A stretch of 52,182 bases of DNA. Source: Oceanicola granulosus HTCC2516. Its GTDB lineage: Bacteria > Pseudomonadota > Alphaproteobacteria > Rhodobacterales > Rhodobacteraceae. This document shows positions 37,474 through 48,519 of this stretch, piece by piece. Where the stretch lies: positions 548,832 to 601,013 of the forward strand of contig NZ_CH724107.1 in NCBI RefSeq assembly GCF_000153305.1. Reading direction: 5' to 3'. The stretch's first letter is position 1. The number at the start of each line of letters is the position of its first letter. The notes beneath the pieces were generated by a model. The model was given only the letters and a program-made list of their open reading frames with translations, was not told the origin of the DNA and made no database searches. The position numbers and the translations under genes are program-made.

Positions 37474-39144
37474 TCAGGCGAGGCGGCTGATGACCACCGT
37501 CACTTCCGGCTTCTTGCCGATCTCGCTCTGCGACGTCCGCCGGGTGATCGTTCGCAGCTCCTTCTCGAGCGCGTCCTCGTTCGCCAGCGTCTTCTTGCTG
37601 GCCCGCATCAGGAACTGGTTCAGGTCGCTTTCGAGAACCTCCACCAGCGGCGCGCGCGATGCGCCCGTTTCGGGCAGGCCCATCACCTCGCACCAGGGCT
37701 CGCCGAGCGGGTCGCCCTCCTCGTCCAGGATCAGCGTCACCACGACATGCCCGTTCAGCGCCATGCGGATGCGGTCGCGCACCACGCCGTCGAGCGCGCC
37801 GACCTGGGTCGAGCCGTCGAGGTAGGTGCGGCCGGTCTCGACGAACTCGGCGACGCGCGGCGTGCCGTCGGTCAGGTCGACCATCGTGCCGTTGACCGCG
37901 AGGATCCCGGAGAAGCCGCCCTCTTCGGCGAGCTTGACGTGCTCGCGCAGGTGGCGGTGCTCGCCGTGCATCGGGACGACCGTGTCGGGGCGCATCAGCG
38001 CGTGCATCGCCGCGAGGTCGGGGCGGTTGGCGTGGCCGGAGACGTGGTAGCGGCCCGAGCTGTCGTCGATGATGTCGACGCCCTTCTCGGAGAGCATGTT
38101 CATGATGCGGATCACGCCGCGCTCGTTGCCGGGGATGGTCTTGGAGGAGAACAGGAACGTGTCGCCCTCCTTGAGCTGCAGCCCGAGATACTTGCCGTTG
38201 GCGAGCTGCGCCGAGGCGGCGCGGCGCTCGCCCTGGCTGCCGGTGACGAGCAGCATGACGTTCTCGCGCGGCATCTGCACCGCGTCCTCCGGGGCGACCG
38301 TGTGCGGGAAGTCGGTGAGCAGCCCCGTCTCGACCGCCGCCTCGACCATGCGCCGCATCGCGCGGCCGAGCAGGCAGACCGAGCGCCCGGCGCGGGTCGC
38401 GGCCTGGGCCAGCGTCTTGAGGCGGGCGATGTTGGAGGCGAAGGTGGTCGCGACGACCATGCCCGTCGCCGAACGCATCAGCGTCTCGATCTCCGGCCCG
38501 ATCGACAACTCTGAGCGGCCCTCGTGGGGCGAGAAGACGTTGGTGGAGTCGCACACCAGCGCTTTCACGCCGCCCTCGGCGACGGAGGCCCACATGGCGC
38601 GGTCGAAGGGGTCGCCGACGACGGGGGTGACGTCGATCTTGAAGTCGCCGGTATGGACGACGCGGCCGGCGGCGGTGTCGATGACCATGCCCGCGCTCTC
38701 GGGGATCGAGTGCGACACCGGTAGGAAGCCGACCTCGAACGGACCGAGCGAGACCGTCTCCGGCCAGGCCGAGACGGTGCGCACGGCGGCGGGATCGACG
38801 ATGCCGTATTCCTCGAGCTTGCGCCGCGCGATGTTGGCGGTGAAGGCGCGGGCGTAGATCGGCACGTCGAGGCGCGAGTGGAGGTGGCCGACCGCGCCGA
38901 CATGGTCCTCGTGGGCGTGGGTGATGAAGATGCCCTCGATCCGGTCGCGCCGCTCGGCGAGCCAGGCGATGTCGGGCAGGATCAGGTCGACGCCGGGGGT
39001 GGTGTCCATGTCCGGGAAGGTGACGCCGAGATCGACGACGATGAGCCGCTCGCGGCCGGGGGCGCCGTAGCCGTAGACGTAGCAGTTCATCCCGATCTCC
39101 CCCGCGCCGCCGAGGGGGAGGTAGATCAATCTTTCGCCGCTCAT
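37474..39144 (-). CDS. rnj: Ribonuclease J
   Basis: RNase J (556 aa) is a metallo-beta-lactamase/beta-CASP nuclease with endo- and 5'-3' exonuclease activity in RNA turnover and rRNA maturation. The zinc motif HAHEDH is at residues 76-81, with VPIYARAFTANI after it, and the beta-CASP domain carries TGSQGERRAA and SGHANRPDL (motifs B/C). Its ATG overlaps coaX by ATGA, so it is the last gene of the nuo-birA-coaX-rnj run. Coexistence of RNase J and E-type turnover is usual in Alphaproteobacteria. Confidence 0.95.
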   Translation of the reverse strand: MSGERLIYLPLGGAGEIGMNCYVYGYGAPGRERLIVVDLGVTFPDMDTTPGVDLILPDIAWLAERRDRIEGIFITHAHEDHVGAVGHLHSRLDVPIYARAFTANIARRKLEEYGIVDPAAVRTVSAWPETVSLGPFEVGFLPVSHSIPESAGMVIDTAAGRVVHTGDFKIDVTPVVGDPFDRAMWASVAEGGVKALVCDSTNVFSPHEGRSELSIGPEIETLMRSATGMVVATTFASNIARLKTLAQAATRAGRSVCLLGRAMRRMVEAAVETGLLTDFPHTVAPEDAVQMPRENVMLLVTGSQGERRAASAQLANGKYLGLQLKEGDTFLFSSKTIPGNERGVIRIMNMLSEKGVDIIDDSSGRYHVSGHANRPDLAAMHALMRPDTVVPMHGEHRHLREHVKLAEEGGFSGILAVNGTMVDLTDGTPRVAEFVETGRTYLDGSTQVGALDGVVRDRIRMALNGHVVVTLILDEEGDPLGEPWCEVMGLPETGASRAPLVEVLESDLNQFLMRASKKTLANEDALEKELRTITRRTSQSEIGKKPEVTVVISRLA

Positions 39145-39914
39145 GGATTTTCCTTGTTGTAGCGGTGGATGACCGTCAGGCCATGCATGGTGAGGTCATC
39201 TTCGACGCTGTCGAATAGCACATCTGCCGTCGAGAACAACGGCGCAAGGCCGCCCGTCCCGATCACCCGCATGGGCCGGTCGTACTCGGCGCGGATGCGG
39301 GTGCAGATCTCGCGCACCAGGCCGACGTACCCCCAGAAGATGCCCGATTGCATGCAGGCGACGGTGTTGGTGCCGATGACCGCCTGCGGCTTGGTGATGT
39401 CGACGTGCGGCAGCGCGGCGGCCGCGGCGTGCAGCGCCTCGAGGCTGAGATTGACGCCCGGCGCGATGACGCCGCCCACGTAGGCGCCGTCGGCGGCGAC
39501 CACGTCGAAGGTGGTGGCGGTGCCGAAGTCCACCACGATCAGCTCGCCCCCGTGCCGCTCATAGGCGCCGGCGGCGTTTACCAGCCGGTCGGGGCCGACC
39601 TGGGTGCCGGCGTCGACGCGGGGCGCGGTGGGCAGCTTGCACTCGGGCTTGCCCACCACCAGCGGGCGGGTGCCGAAATAGCGGTCGGCGAAGACGCGCA
39701 GGTTGAACACCACGCGCGGCACGGTCGAGGAGATGATGACCTCGGAGATGTCGGGCTCGATTCCGTTGTGGCGCAGGAGCGTGGAAAACCACACGAAGTA
39801 CTGGTCGGCCGTGCGCTGGTGTTCGGTCGAGGTGCGCAGGGTGCAGACGAAGCTGCGCCCGTCCCAGACGGAGAAAACGGTGTTGGTGTTGCCGCAATCG
39901 ATGCAGAGCAGCAT
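39141..39914 (-). CDS. coaX: Type III pantothenate kinase
   Basis: CoaX (257 aa) phosphorylates pantothenate, the first step of coenzyme A synthesis. The N-terminal LCIDCGNTNTVFSVW holds the phosphate-binding loop and catalytic Asp6. GPDRLVNAAGAYERHG, VDFGTATTFDVV and GGVIAPGVNLS are family motifs, and IGTGGLAPLF lies near the C-terminus. The length is normal. It lies 16 bases after birA and overlaps rnj by 4 bases. The birA-coaX-rnj order behind nuoN is familiar in Alphaproteobacteria. Confidence 0.95.
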   Translation of the reverse strand: MLLCIDCGNTNTVFSVWDGRSFVCTLRTSTEHQRTADQYFVWFSTLLRHNGIEPDISEVIISSTVPRVVFNLRVFADRYFGTRPLVVGKPECKLPTAPRVDAGTQVGPDRLVNAAGAYERHGGELIVVDFGTATTFDVVAADGAYVGGVIAPGVNLSLEALHAAAAALPHVDITKPQAVIGTNTVACMQSGIFWGYVGLVREICTRIRAEYDRPMRVIGTGGLAPLFSTADVLFDSVEDDLTMHGLTVIHRYNKENP

Positions 39915-39930
39915 GGGCAGCGGCTCCTTG

Positions 39931-40692
39931 CTAGAAGTAGATGTCGGCCGCGGGGATGGCGCGGGGGCCGTCGGCGGTCAGGAGCACGAGGTTGCCGTCC
40001 TCGTCGATCGTGTCGAAGGTGCCGGTGATCTCGTCGCGCGAGGTGCGCGCGGTAATGACCTCGCCGATGCGCGCCGCCCGCTCGAGCCACGCCTCGCGCA
40101 CCCGCGCGAAGCCGAGCTCGGCGAGGATGCCCTCCTGCGTGGCGAAGTTGGTCGCGAGCACGGTGAGGAAGTCCTCGGGGGCGACGGGCGCGCCGCCCTG
40201 GTCGAACAGGCTCACCGGGCGGGCGTTCATCGCCGGATCGTCGGGCGGCGCGGTCGCTAGATTGACGCCGATGCCCACGGCCAGCCAGTCGACGAACGGG
40301 CCGCCGCCGGAGGCCTCGAGCAGGATGCCGGCGACCTTGCCCTCGTGGAGCAGCACGTCGTTGGGCCATTTCAGCGCCAGCGTGTCGCGGTCGACGTAGA
40401 GCGCGAGGGTCTCGTAGAGCGCGTTGGCGGCGAGGAAGGAGCGCCGCGCCGCCTCGGCGTGGCTGCAGGCGGGCTTGTAGATCAGCGTGGCGAAGAGGTT
40501 GCCCTCGCCGCCCTGCCAAGGCCGGCCGCGCCGGCCGGTGCCGGCGCTCTGGCGGTGCGCCATGATCCAGGTCGGCTCGACGATGTCGGCGGCGCGGCGG
40601 CGCGCCTCGGCCATGGTGCTGTCGGTCTCGTCGAGGACGACCCGCGCGTATCCCGCGGGCCAGACCCCCTGCTCTTCCGCCTCAGTTGACAA
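39931..40692 (-). CDS. birA: Biotin-[acetyl-CoA carboxylase] ligase
   Basis: BirA (253 aa) activates biotin and attaches it to the carboxyl carrier protein. Family motifs are [12 protein letters not shown], the biotinoyl-AMP loop GTGRRGRPW (residues 51-59), LKWPNDVLL and KVAGILLE. The N-terminal winged helix of E. coli BirA is absent, so this is a monofunctional ligase that cannot repress bio genes. The best start is a TTG at 40692 overlapping the end of nuoN by 11 bases. It has no good ribosome site, so translation probably depends on coupling to nuoN. Confidence 0.93.
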   Translation of the reverse strand: MSTEAEEQGVWPAGYARVVLDETDSTMAEARRRAADIVEPTWIMAHRQSAGTGRRGRPWQGGEGNLFATLIYKPACSHAEAARRSFLAANALYETLALYVDRDTLALKWPNDVLLHEGKVAGILLEASGGGPFVDWLAVGIGVNLATAPPDDPAMNARPVSLFDQGGAPVAPEDFLTVLATNFATQEGILAELGFARVREAWLERAARIGEVITARTSRDEITGTFDTIDEDGNLVLLTADGPRAIPAADIYF

Positions 40693-42118
40693 GCGTCGCC
40701 GCCGCGGCCGCGGCCAGCGGCTCGATGCCGAAGAGGTTGACGACGCCGAAGGTCATGGTGAAGGCGGAGGCGACGAGGAAGACCCATAGCACCGGGTTCA
40801 TCTTGCCGTCGAGCGCCTCGCGGTCCTCGCCGAAGTACATGTAGTAGACGATCCGCAGGTAGTAGAACGCTGCGATGACCGAGGCGACGACGCCCGCGAC
40901 GGCGAGCCACGTCAGGCCCGCGCCGTAGGCGGCCTGCAGCACGTAGAACTTGCCGAAGAAGCCGACCAGCGGCGGCACGCCGGCGAGGCTGAACATGAGG
41001 ATCAGCAGCGCCACGGCCTTGAGCGGCTCGCGGGCGGAGTACATCTGCAGCGAGTCGATGTCGGTGACGGGGGTGCCGTCCTTCTCCATCGACAGGATGA
41101 AGGCGAAGGTGCCGACATTCATCGCCACGTAGATCACCATGTAGACCAGCATCGCCTGCACGCCGAACGCCGTGCCCGCCGCGAGCCCCATGAGCGCGAA
41201 GCCCATGTGGGTGATCGAGGAGTAGGCCATCAGGCGCTTGATGTTGCGCTGCCCGATCGCGGCGATCGCGCCGAGGAACATGGAGACGACCGAGAGGAAC
41301 GCCACGATCTGCTGCCAGTCGCCGACGATGCCGCCGAAAGCGTCGAACACGACGCGCGCGAACAGCGCCATCGCCGCCATCTTGGGCGCGGTGGCGAAGA
41401 AGGCGGTGACGGGCGTGGGCGCGCCCTCGTAGACGTCGGGCGTCCACATGTGGAACGGCGCGGCGGAGACCTTGAAGGCGAAGCCGGCGACGAGGAACAC
41501 GAGGCCGAACAGCAGCCCCAGCGACGCGCCGTCCGAGGCCGCGACGAAGATGCCCGAGAACAGCGTGGTTCCGGCGAAGCCGTAGGTCAGCGAGGCGCCG
41601 TAGAGCAGCAGGCCCGACGACAGCGCGCCGAGCACGAAGTACTTCAGGCCGGCCTCGGTCGACTTGATGCTGTCGCGGCGCAGCGAGGCGACCACGTAGA
41701 GCGCCAGCGACTGCAGCTCGAGGCCCATGTAGAGCACGATGAGGTCGCCCGCGGAGACCATCACCATCATGCCCACGGACGCCAGCGTCACGAGCATCGG
41801 GTATTCGAAGCGCAGCAGGCCCCGGCGCTCCATGTAGCTCTGGCTCATCACCAGCACGGCGGCAGCGGAGAGCAGGATCACCACCTTGGAGAAGCGCGCG
41901 AAGCCGTCGTCGTTGAACGAGCCGAAAAAGGCGGTGCGGTCTTCCGACGGCCCGTAGCCGATGTAGAGCGCGACGGCGACGAACACGGCGGCGGTGATCC
42001 ACGTCAGCGCGGCGGCCATGCCGTCCTTGCTGGTGTAGACCGCGACGATCAGGCCCAGCATCGCATAGGCCGAGAGCAGCAGCTCGGGAAGGACGATCTG
42101 GATGTCGGCAGAAATCAT
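40682..42118 (-). CDS. nuoN: NADH-quinone oxidoreductase subunit N
   Basis: NuoN (478 aa) is one of three antiporter-like proton-pumping subunits of respiratory complex I. About 14 membrane helices are visible. Conserved segments include [15 protein letters not shown] (with the key Glu), [43 protein letters not shown] and [17 protein letters not shown] (with the channel Lys). It starts 12 bases after nuoM stops, and its end overlaps birA. Confidence 0.96.
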   Translation of the reverse strand: MISADIQIVLPELLLSAYAMLGLIVAVYTSKDGMAAALTWITAAVFVAVALYIGYGPSEDRTAFFGSFNDDGFARFSKVVILLSAAAVLVMSQSYMERRGLLRFEYPMLVTLASVGMMVMVSAGDLIVLYMGLELQSLALYVVASLRRDSIKSTEAGLKYFVLGALSSGLLLYGASLTYGFAGTTLFSGIFVAASDGASLGLLFGLVFLVAGFAFKVSAAPFHMWTPDVYEGAPTPVTAFFATAPKMAAMALFARVVFDAFGGIVGDWQQIVAFLSVVSMFLGAIAAIGQRNIKRLMAYSSITHMGFALMGLAAGTAFGVQAMLVYMVIYVAMNVGTFAFILSMEKDGTPVTDIDSLQMYSAREPLKAVALLILMFSLAGVPPLVGFFGKFYVLQAAYGAGLTWLAVAGVVASVIAAFYYLRIVYYMYFGEDREALDGKMNPVLWVFLVASAFTMTFGVVNLFGIEPLAAAAAATLVN

Positions 42119-42130
42119 GTCCGGCCTCTC

Positions 42131-43707
<1,577 letters not shown>

Positions 43708-43708
<1 letters not shown>

Positions 43709-45984
43709 TATTGCGCTCCTCCCGCGAGCGTCATCCAGGTCAGCAGGATCGCGATCCCGATGACCATGAAGAAGGCGTAGGTGAACACGTAGCCCGACTG
43801 GGCGCGGCCCGCGAGCCGGGTGAAGAAGGGCATGACGCCCATGGCCAGGCCGTTGATGCCGCCGTCGATGACCGCGCCGTCGCCGCGCTTCCAGAAAGTG
43901 CGGCCGATCCAGGCGGCGGGGCGGACGAAGACGAAGTCGTAGATCTCGTCGAAGTACCACTTGTTGAGCAGGAAGTTGTACAGCGGCCGCTGGTTTTCGG
44001 CGAGCTTGGCCGGCCAGTCGGGGCGACGGATGTACATCTGGTAGGCGAGCGCCAGGCCGAGCAGCATCGCGATGAACGGCGAGACCTTCACCCAGATCGG
44101 GGTCGAGTGCGCGTCGTCGAGGACGTGGTTGTCGGGCCCGATATAGATCGCGCCGTCGCCCGGCGCGCCGCCGAAGGCGAAGTGGTGCCCCTCGGCGTAG
44201 GGATCGTCGTGGCCGGTGGAGGTGATCGCCTCGGCCGCGCCCTCGACATCGCCGTCGGCGGCCTCCTCGATGGCCTCCGCCGGGCCTTCGCCGTCGGCCT
44301 CGTCATCGAGCGCATCCGCGGCTTCCCCGGGGCGCACGATCTCGGCGACCACCGGGCGGTCTTCCGCCTCGGGCCGCACGATCTCGGCGACGACGGGACG
44401 CGCCTCCGCCTCGCCGTGCGCGGTCTCCTCGGCGTGATCGTCCTCGTAGGCGTGGGCCTCGGGGATGCCGAAGAACTTCGCGACCTTCGCGCTTTCGCCG
44501 AAGAACGGCCCGTACCACACCATGCCCGCCAGCACGGCCCCCACGGCGAGCACGCCGAGCGGCACGAGCATGACGGTCGGGCTCTCGTGCGCGTGGTCAT
44601 GGGTGTGCTTGTTGCCGCGCGGCTTGCCCCAGAAGGTCAGGAACATCAGCCGCCAGGAATAGAAGCTGGTGAAGCCGGCCGCCACGACCAGCAGCCAGAA
44701 GGCATAGCCCGTCCCGCCCGCGTAGGCGCTCTCGATGACCGCGTCCTTCGACAGGAACCCGGCGAAGCCGATGTGGGTCAGCGGGATGCCGACGCCGGTG
44801 ATCGCCAGCGTGCCGATGAGCATGGCCCAGAAGGTGTAGGGCAGCTTGTGGCGCAGGCCGCCGTAGTTCCGCATGTCCTGCTCGTGGTGCATCCCGTGGA
44901 TGACCGAGCCGGCGCCGAGGAACAGCATCGCCTTGAAGAAGGCGTGGGTGAAGAGGTGGAACATCGCCACCGAGTAGACGCCGACGCCGGCGGCGACGAA
45001 CATGTAGCCGAGCTGGGACATGGTCGAGTAGGCGATGACGCGCTTGATGTCGTTCTGCACCAGCCCGATCGTCGCGGCGACGAAGGCGGTGGTGGCGCCG
45101 AGGAAGGTGATGAACGCCGTGGCCTGCGGCGCGAACTCCATCAGCGGCGACATGCGGCAGACGAGGAACACGCCGGCGGTGACCATGGTGGCCGCGTGGA
45201 TCAGCGCCGACACCGGGGTCGGGCCTTCCATCGCGTCCGGCAGCCAGGTGTGCAGGAACAGCTGGGCCGACTTGCCCATGGCGCCGATGAACAGCAGCAC
45301 CGCCACGACCTCGACGGCGTTCCAGTCGTTCCACAGGAAGCGGATCTGCGTCTCGGCGAGCTCGGGCGCGGCGGCGAAGATGTCGTCGAAGCGGATCGAG
45401 TCGACGAGGAAGAACAGCGCGAAGATGCCGAGCGCGAAGCCGAAATCGCCGACCCGGTTGACCACGAAGGCCTTGATCGCGGCGGCGTTGGCCGACGGCT
45501 TCTTGTAGTAGAAGCCGATCAGCAGGTACGACGCGAGGCCGACGCCTTCCCAGCCGAAGAACATTTGCACGAGGTTGTCGGCCGTCACCAGCATCAGCAT
45601 CGCGAAGGTGAAGAACGACAGGTAGGCGAAGAAACGGGCCTTGTAGTGCTCGCCCTCGCCGAAGTTTTCGTCGTGGGCCATGTAGCCGAACGAGTAGAGG
45701 TGCACGAGCGCCGAGACCGAGGTGATGACGATCAGCATGATCGCCGTCAGCCGGTCGAGGCGGATCGACCAGTCGGTGCTCAGCGTGCCGGATTCGATCC
45801 AGCGCAGGATCTGGATCTGCTCGGTGGTGCCGTCGTGGCCGAGGAAGATGATCCACGAGAAGAAGCACGCCACGAACAGCAGGCCGGTGGAAACCCACTG
45901 GGCGCCCTGCTCGGTGATCGCGCGCCAGCCGAAGCCGGCGATCAGGCTGCCGACGAGGGGCGAGAAGAGAACGATCTGCTCCAT
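43708..45984 (-). CDS. nuoL: NADH-quinone oxidoreductase subunit L with an acidic insertion
   Basis: NuoL (758 aa) is the distal proton-pumping subunit with the long lateral helix. Conserved parts include [58 protein letters not shown] and [18 protein letters not shown]. The protein is longer than usual. Residues about 513-598 form a very acidic, low-complexity insertion after [11 protein letters not shown], containing two 14-residue repeats of [10 protein letters not shown] (from 529 and 543). Conserved sequence resumes with [20 protein letters not shown] and the C-terminal helix region. It starts 6 bases after nuoK ends. Confidence 0.96.
44329..44412 (-). repeat. 42-bp tandem duplication inside nuoL
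   Basis: 44329-44370 and 44371-44412 match at 35 of 42 positions and keep frame, giving two 14-residue repeats in the acidic insertion. Confidence 0.8.
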
Positions 45985-45989
45985 GTATC

Positions 45990-46295
45990 TCAGCCCTTCA
46001 GAACGTTGACGTCTTCGACGTCGATGGTGCCGCGGTTGCGGAAGAAACAGACGAGGATGGCGAGGCCGATCGCCGCCTCGGCGGCGGCGACGGTCAGCAC
46101 GAACAGGGTGAAGACCTGGCCGACGAGATCGCCGAGGTAGGCGGAGAAGGCGACGAGGTTGATGTTCACCGACAGCAGGATCAGCTCGATGCTCATCAGC
46201 AGGATGATGATGTTCTTCCGGTTGAGGAAGATTCCGAAGATCCCGATGACGAACAGGGCCGCGGCGACCGCGAGGTAATGTTCAAGTCCGATCAT
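45990..46295 (-). CDS. nuoK: NADH-quinone oxidoreductase subunit K
   Basis: NuoK (101 aa) is a three-helix subunit of the membrane arm. The sequence [39 protein letters not shown] (with the conserved membrane Glu) and [19 protein letters not shown] (second conserved Glu) matches the family end to end. Its ATG overlaps the stop of an upstream small open frame by ATGA and precedes nuoL by 5 bases. Confidence 0.97.
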   Translation of the reverse strand: MIGLEHYLAVAAALFVIGIFGIFLNRKNIIILLMSIELILLSVNINLVAFSAYLGDLVGQVFTLFVLTVAAAEAAIGLAILVCFFRNRGTIDVEDVNVLKG

Positions 46296-46441
46296 TGGTC
46301 GTCGCCTCCGTACTGATGAGCGCGTCTGTCGCAAGCACCGCCAGCCCGGTCAAGTGGCGCGGCGCGCCTTTGTGCGGCCGCGGCGCGATTTGCGCCCGCG
46401 CTCGTGGAGCCGCTGCTGCCGCCATGTCCGGTCATCGCCAT
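46292..46441 (-). CDS. Possible 49-codon small ORF coupled to nuoK
   Basis: The ATG at 46441 has AGGGA 5 bases upstream, and the TGA stop overlaps the nuoK start by ATGA, the junction type used throughout this operon. The product would be hydrophilic and Gly/Ala/Arg-rich ([12 protein letters not shown] at the start, QYGGDDQ at the end) with no membrane segment. Against it, third-position GC is lower than in neighbouring genes and the composition is low-complexity. It otherwise fills a 222-base gap that would be odd inside a packed operon. It may be a real small protein or a relic. Confidence 0.35.
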   Translation of the reverse strand: MAMTGHGGSSGSTSAGANRAAAAQRRAAPLDRAGGACDRRAHQYGGDDQ

Positions 46442-46517
46442 GTCTGTCCCTTTCGCCACCGCCCGCCGCTTGTGCTCGCGCGGGTTCGGCGGCCCTCGTC
46501 CAACTCGTCTCGCCCGG

Positions 46518-46973
46518 CTACTCCGGCGCGCTCCAGGGCGTCTTGTCGCCCACCGCGTCGGGGTAGAACACCGCGCAGCCGCAGGTCTCCGCGTCGCTGA
46601 CGCGCACCTGCGCCGGCGCGCCGACGCTGGTGAAGTAGGTCGCCAGCCGCTCGACCGGGATTTCCTCGTCCTCGGCCATCGCGCCCTGCATCACCGCGAT
46701 CACGTCGTCCGCCTGCGGTCGCGTGCCGTCCTCGCCGGGGGGCAGCGCCACCAGAAGCCGCCCGCCGCTCTCACAATGGGCGAAGTCGACCACGCCGTCG
46801 GGCACTTCGTCGACGCTGCCGGCGAAGTGCTCCTGCGCCACGAGCCCATCGCCGAGATCGACCGGCGCGTGGCCGAGCGGCACGTCGCCGCCGCGGACGC
46901 ACTGGAGCGGATCGGCGGCCTGGGCCGCCGCCGTCACCGGCAGGCAGAGGAGCGCGAGCGTGGCGGAACGCAT
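46518..46973 (-). CDS. Secreted protein of unknown function between nuoJ and nuoK
   Basis: This 151-aa protein has a Sec signal peptide (MRSATLALLCLPVTAAAQA) with cleavage around residue 20. The mature protein is acidic, mostly beta/loop by appearance, with Cys25, Cys67, Cys131 and Cys133 (ETCGCAVFYP); a periplasmic location would allow disulfides. It begins 2 bases after the nuoJ stop, so it is translated with complex I genes. I recognise no named domain. Extra open frames at this place are known in Rhodobacterales nuo operons. A role on the periplasmic face of complex I is only inference. Confidence 0.7.
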   Translation of the reverse strand: MRSATLALLCLPVTAAAQAADPLQCVRGGDVPLGHAPVDLGDGLVAQEHFAGSVDEVPDGVVDFAHCESGGRLLVALPPGEDGTRPQADDVIAVMQGAMAEDEEIPVERLATYFTSVGAPAQVRVSDAETCGCAVFYPDAVGDKTPWSAPE

Positions 46974-46975
46974 GC

Positions 46976-47584
46976 TCAGAGCCCCTGCCCCGGCTTCACG
47001 TCGCGCAGCTCCATCGCCGTCGCCGGATCGCGGTACATCTGCTCCAGCACGTTCTGGCGCTTGACGTCCTCGCGGTGGCGCAGCGTCAGGACGATGGCCC
47101 CGATCATCGCCACCAGCAGGATCAGGCCGGCGAGCTGGAACAGCAGGATGTAGCGGTCGTAGAGCAGGAAGCCGAGGCCCTCGGTATTGTGGACACCGCC
47201 CACCACCGGCGCGGCGAGCCGCTCGTCGACGCCCGCGCCGAAGGTCCAGACGCCGAAGGCCAGCGCCAGCTGCATCAGGATGACGATCCCGATCAGCAGC
47301 GCCAGCGGCATGTATCGCGCCATCTCGGCCTTGAGCGCGGCGAAGTCGACGTCGAGCATCATCACCACGAACAGGAACAGCACCGCCACCGCGCCGACAT
47401 AGACGATCACCAGCAGCATCGCGACGAACTCGGCACCGAGCAGGATGAACAGGCCCGCCGACGACAGGAACGCCAGGATGAGCCAGAGCACCGAGTGCAC
47501 CGGGTTGCGGCTCACCACGGTGAACAGGCCGCCCGCGATGGTGGTCACCGCGAAGACGTAGAACACGATTGCTGCTGGGGTCAT
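46976..47584 (-). CDS. nuoJ: NADH-quinone oxidoreductase subunit J
   Basis: NuoJ (202 aa) is a five-helix membrane-arm subunit. The family core [56 protein letters not shown] (pi-bulge helix TM3) and [19 protein letters not shown] are clear. Its ATG overlaps the stop codon of the CMD-family gene by ATGA, and it ends 2 bases before the secreted-protein gene. Confidence 0.96.
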   Translation of the reverse strand: MTPAAIVFYVFAVTTIAGGLFTVVSRNPVHSVLWLILAFLSSAGLFILLGAEFVAMLLVIVYVGAVAVLFLFVVMMLDVDFAALKAEMARYMPLALLIGIVILMQLALAFGVWTFGAGVDERLAAPVVGGVHNTEGLGFLLYDRYILLFQLAGLILLVAMIGAIVLTLRHREDVKRQNVLEQMYRDPATAMELRDVKPGQGL

Positions 47585-47988
47585 GTCGCGTCGTCCTCTC
47601 GCTCGTCCAGAACCTCGGAGGCGAGTTCCATCGCCCGGGTCATGGCCGGTACGCCGCCGAACGCCGCCGCCTGGGCGATCGTCTCGGCAATTTCCTGTTT
47701 CGTCGCCCCCGCCTCGCGGGCGTGGCGCACCGTCAGCCGCACCTGCGACTCCGCCTGCGCCCCGAGGATGGTCAGGCCCATCAGCGTCAGGAGCATCCGG
47801 GTCTTGGCGTCCAGGCCCTCGGGGTTGAAGGTCTTGCCGAGGAAGGTCTCCATGACCTCCTTGGGCATTGTCGGCCACATCTGCTCGAACCCGCGCGGCG
47901 TGAAGGATTCCAGCGCCGGGTTGAGCGACTTCGCCCAGTCCTGGCCGGCCTTCATCATCGCCTCGAAGGGGTTCTTCGGCTCGCTCAT
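47581..47988 (-). CDS. Carboxymuconolactone decarboxylase family protein in the nuo operon
   Basis: This 135-aa protein carries a CMD domain (PF02627-like), with [20 protein letters not shown], the [24 protein letters not shown] segment, and an N-terminal 45-residue helical extension. The AhpD-type CxxC motif is absent; the protein has no cysteine at all there, so it is not a peroxidase of the AhpD kind. The conserved His (VRHARE) remains. Start and stop overlap nuoI and nuoJ by 4 bases each, so it is tightly coupled to complex I synthesis. Assembly or quinone-related roles are speculation. Confidence 0.85.
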   Translation of the reverse strand: MSEPKNPFEAMMKAGQDWAKSLNPALESFTPRGFEQMWPTMPKEVMETFLGKTFNPEGLDAKTRMLLTLMGLTILGAQAESQVRLTVRHAREAGATKQEIAETIAQAAAFGGVPAMTRAMELASEVLDEREDDAT

Positions 47989-48479
47989 CGGTATGGCGCG
48001 TCGATTTCGAGGTTGCGGGCGATCTCGGCCTCCCACCGCTCGCCGTTCTCGAGCAGCTTGGCCTTGTCGTAGTAGAGCTCTTCCCGGGTCTCGGTGGAGA
48101 ACTCGAAGTTCGGCCCCTCGACGATGGCATCCACCGGGCAGGCTTCCTGGCAGAAGCCGCAATAGATGCACTTGGTCATGTCGATGTCGTAGCGCGTGGT
48201 GCGGCGCGAGCCGTCCTCGCGGGGTTCGGCGTCAATGGTGATCGCCTGCGCCGGGCAGATCGCCTCGCAGAGCTTGCAGGCGATGCAGCGTTCCTCGCCG
48301 TTGGGGTAGCGGCGCAGCGCGTGCTCGCCCCGGAAGCGCGGGCTCAGCGGGCCCTTCTCGTGGGGGTAGTTCACCGTCGCCTTGGGCTTGAAGAAGTACT
48401 TGAAGCCCAGCTTGAAGCCCTGGAAGAAATCCTGGAGCAGGAAGTACTTGGCGGCGCGGGTATAGTCGATCTGGGTCAC
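47985..48479 (-). CDS. nuoI: NADH-quinone oxidoreductase subunit I
   Basis: NuoI (164 aa) carries iron-sulfur clusters N6a and N6b linking the peripheral arm to the quinone site. Two complete 4Fe-4S motifs are visible: [11 protein letters not shown] (Cys65, 68, 71, 75) and [11 protein letters not shown] (Cys104, 107, 110, 114), each followed by P. The N-terminal amphipathic helix [18 protein letters not shown] anchors it to the membrane arm. The start is GTG 48479 with GGAGG about 9 bases upstream. Confidence 0.97.
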   Translation of the reverse strand: MTQIDYTRAAKYFLLQDFFQGFKLGFKYFFKPKATVNYPHEKGPLSPRFRGEHALRRYPNGEERCIACKLCEAICPAQAITIDAEPREDGSRRTTRYDIDMTKCIYCGFCQEACPVDAIVEGPNFEFSTETREELYYDKAKLLENGERWEAEIARNLEIDAPYR

Positions 48480-48519
48480 CGTGGGTGGCCTCCGATGTGG
48501 AACTGCAGCGTCATGGCGA

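Noticed and set aside
43711-46140. An 809-codon plus-strand frame opposite nuoL
   Set aside because: Antisense shadow of nuoL and part of nuoK. His/Glu/Arg-rich with no recognisable domain.
46354-46566. A 70-codon plus-strand frame in the nuoJ-nuoK gap
   Set aside because: It is antisense to the operon, has no ribosome site, and overlaps the secreted-protein gene. The minus-strand small ORF fits the junction pattern better.
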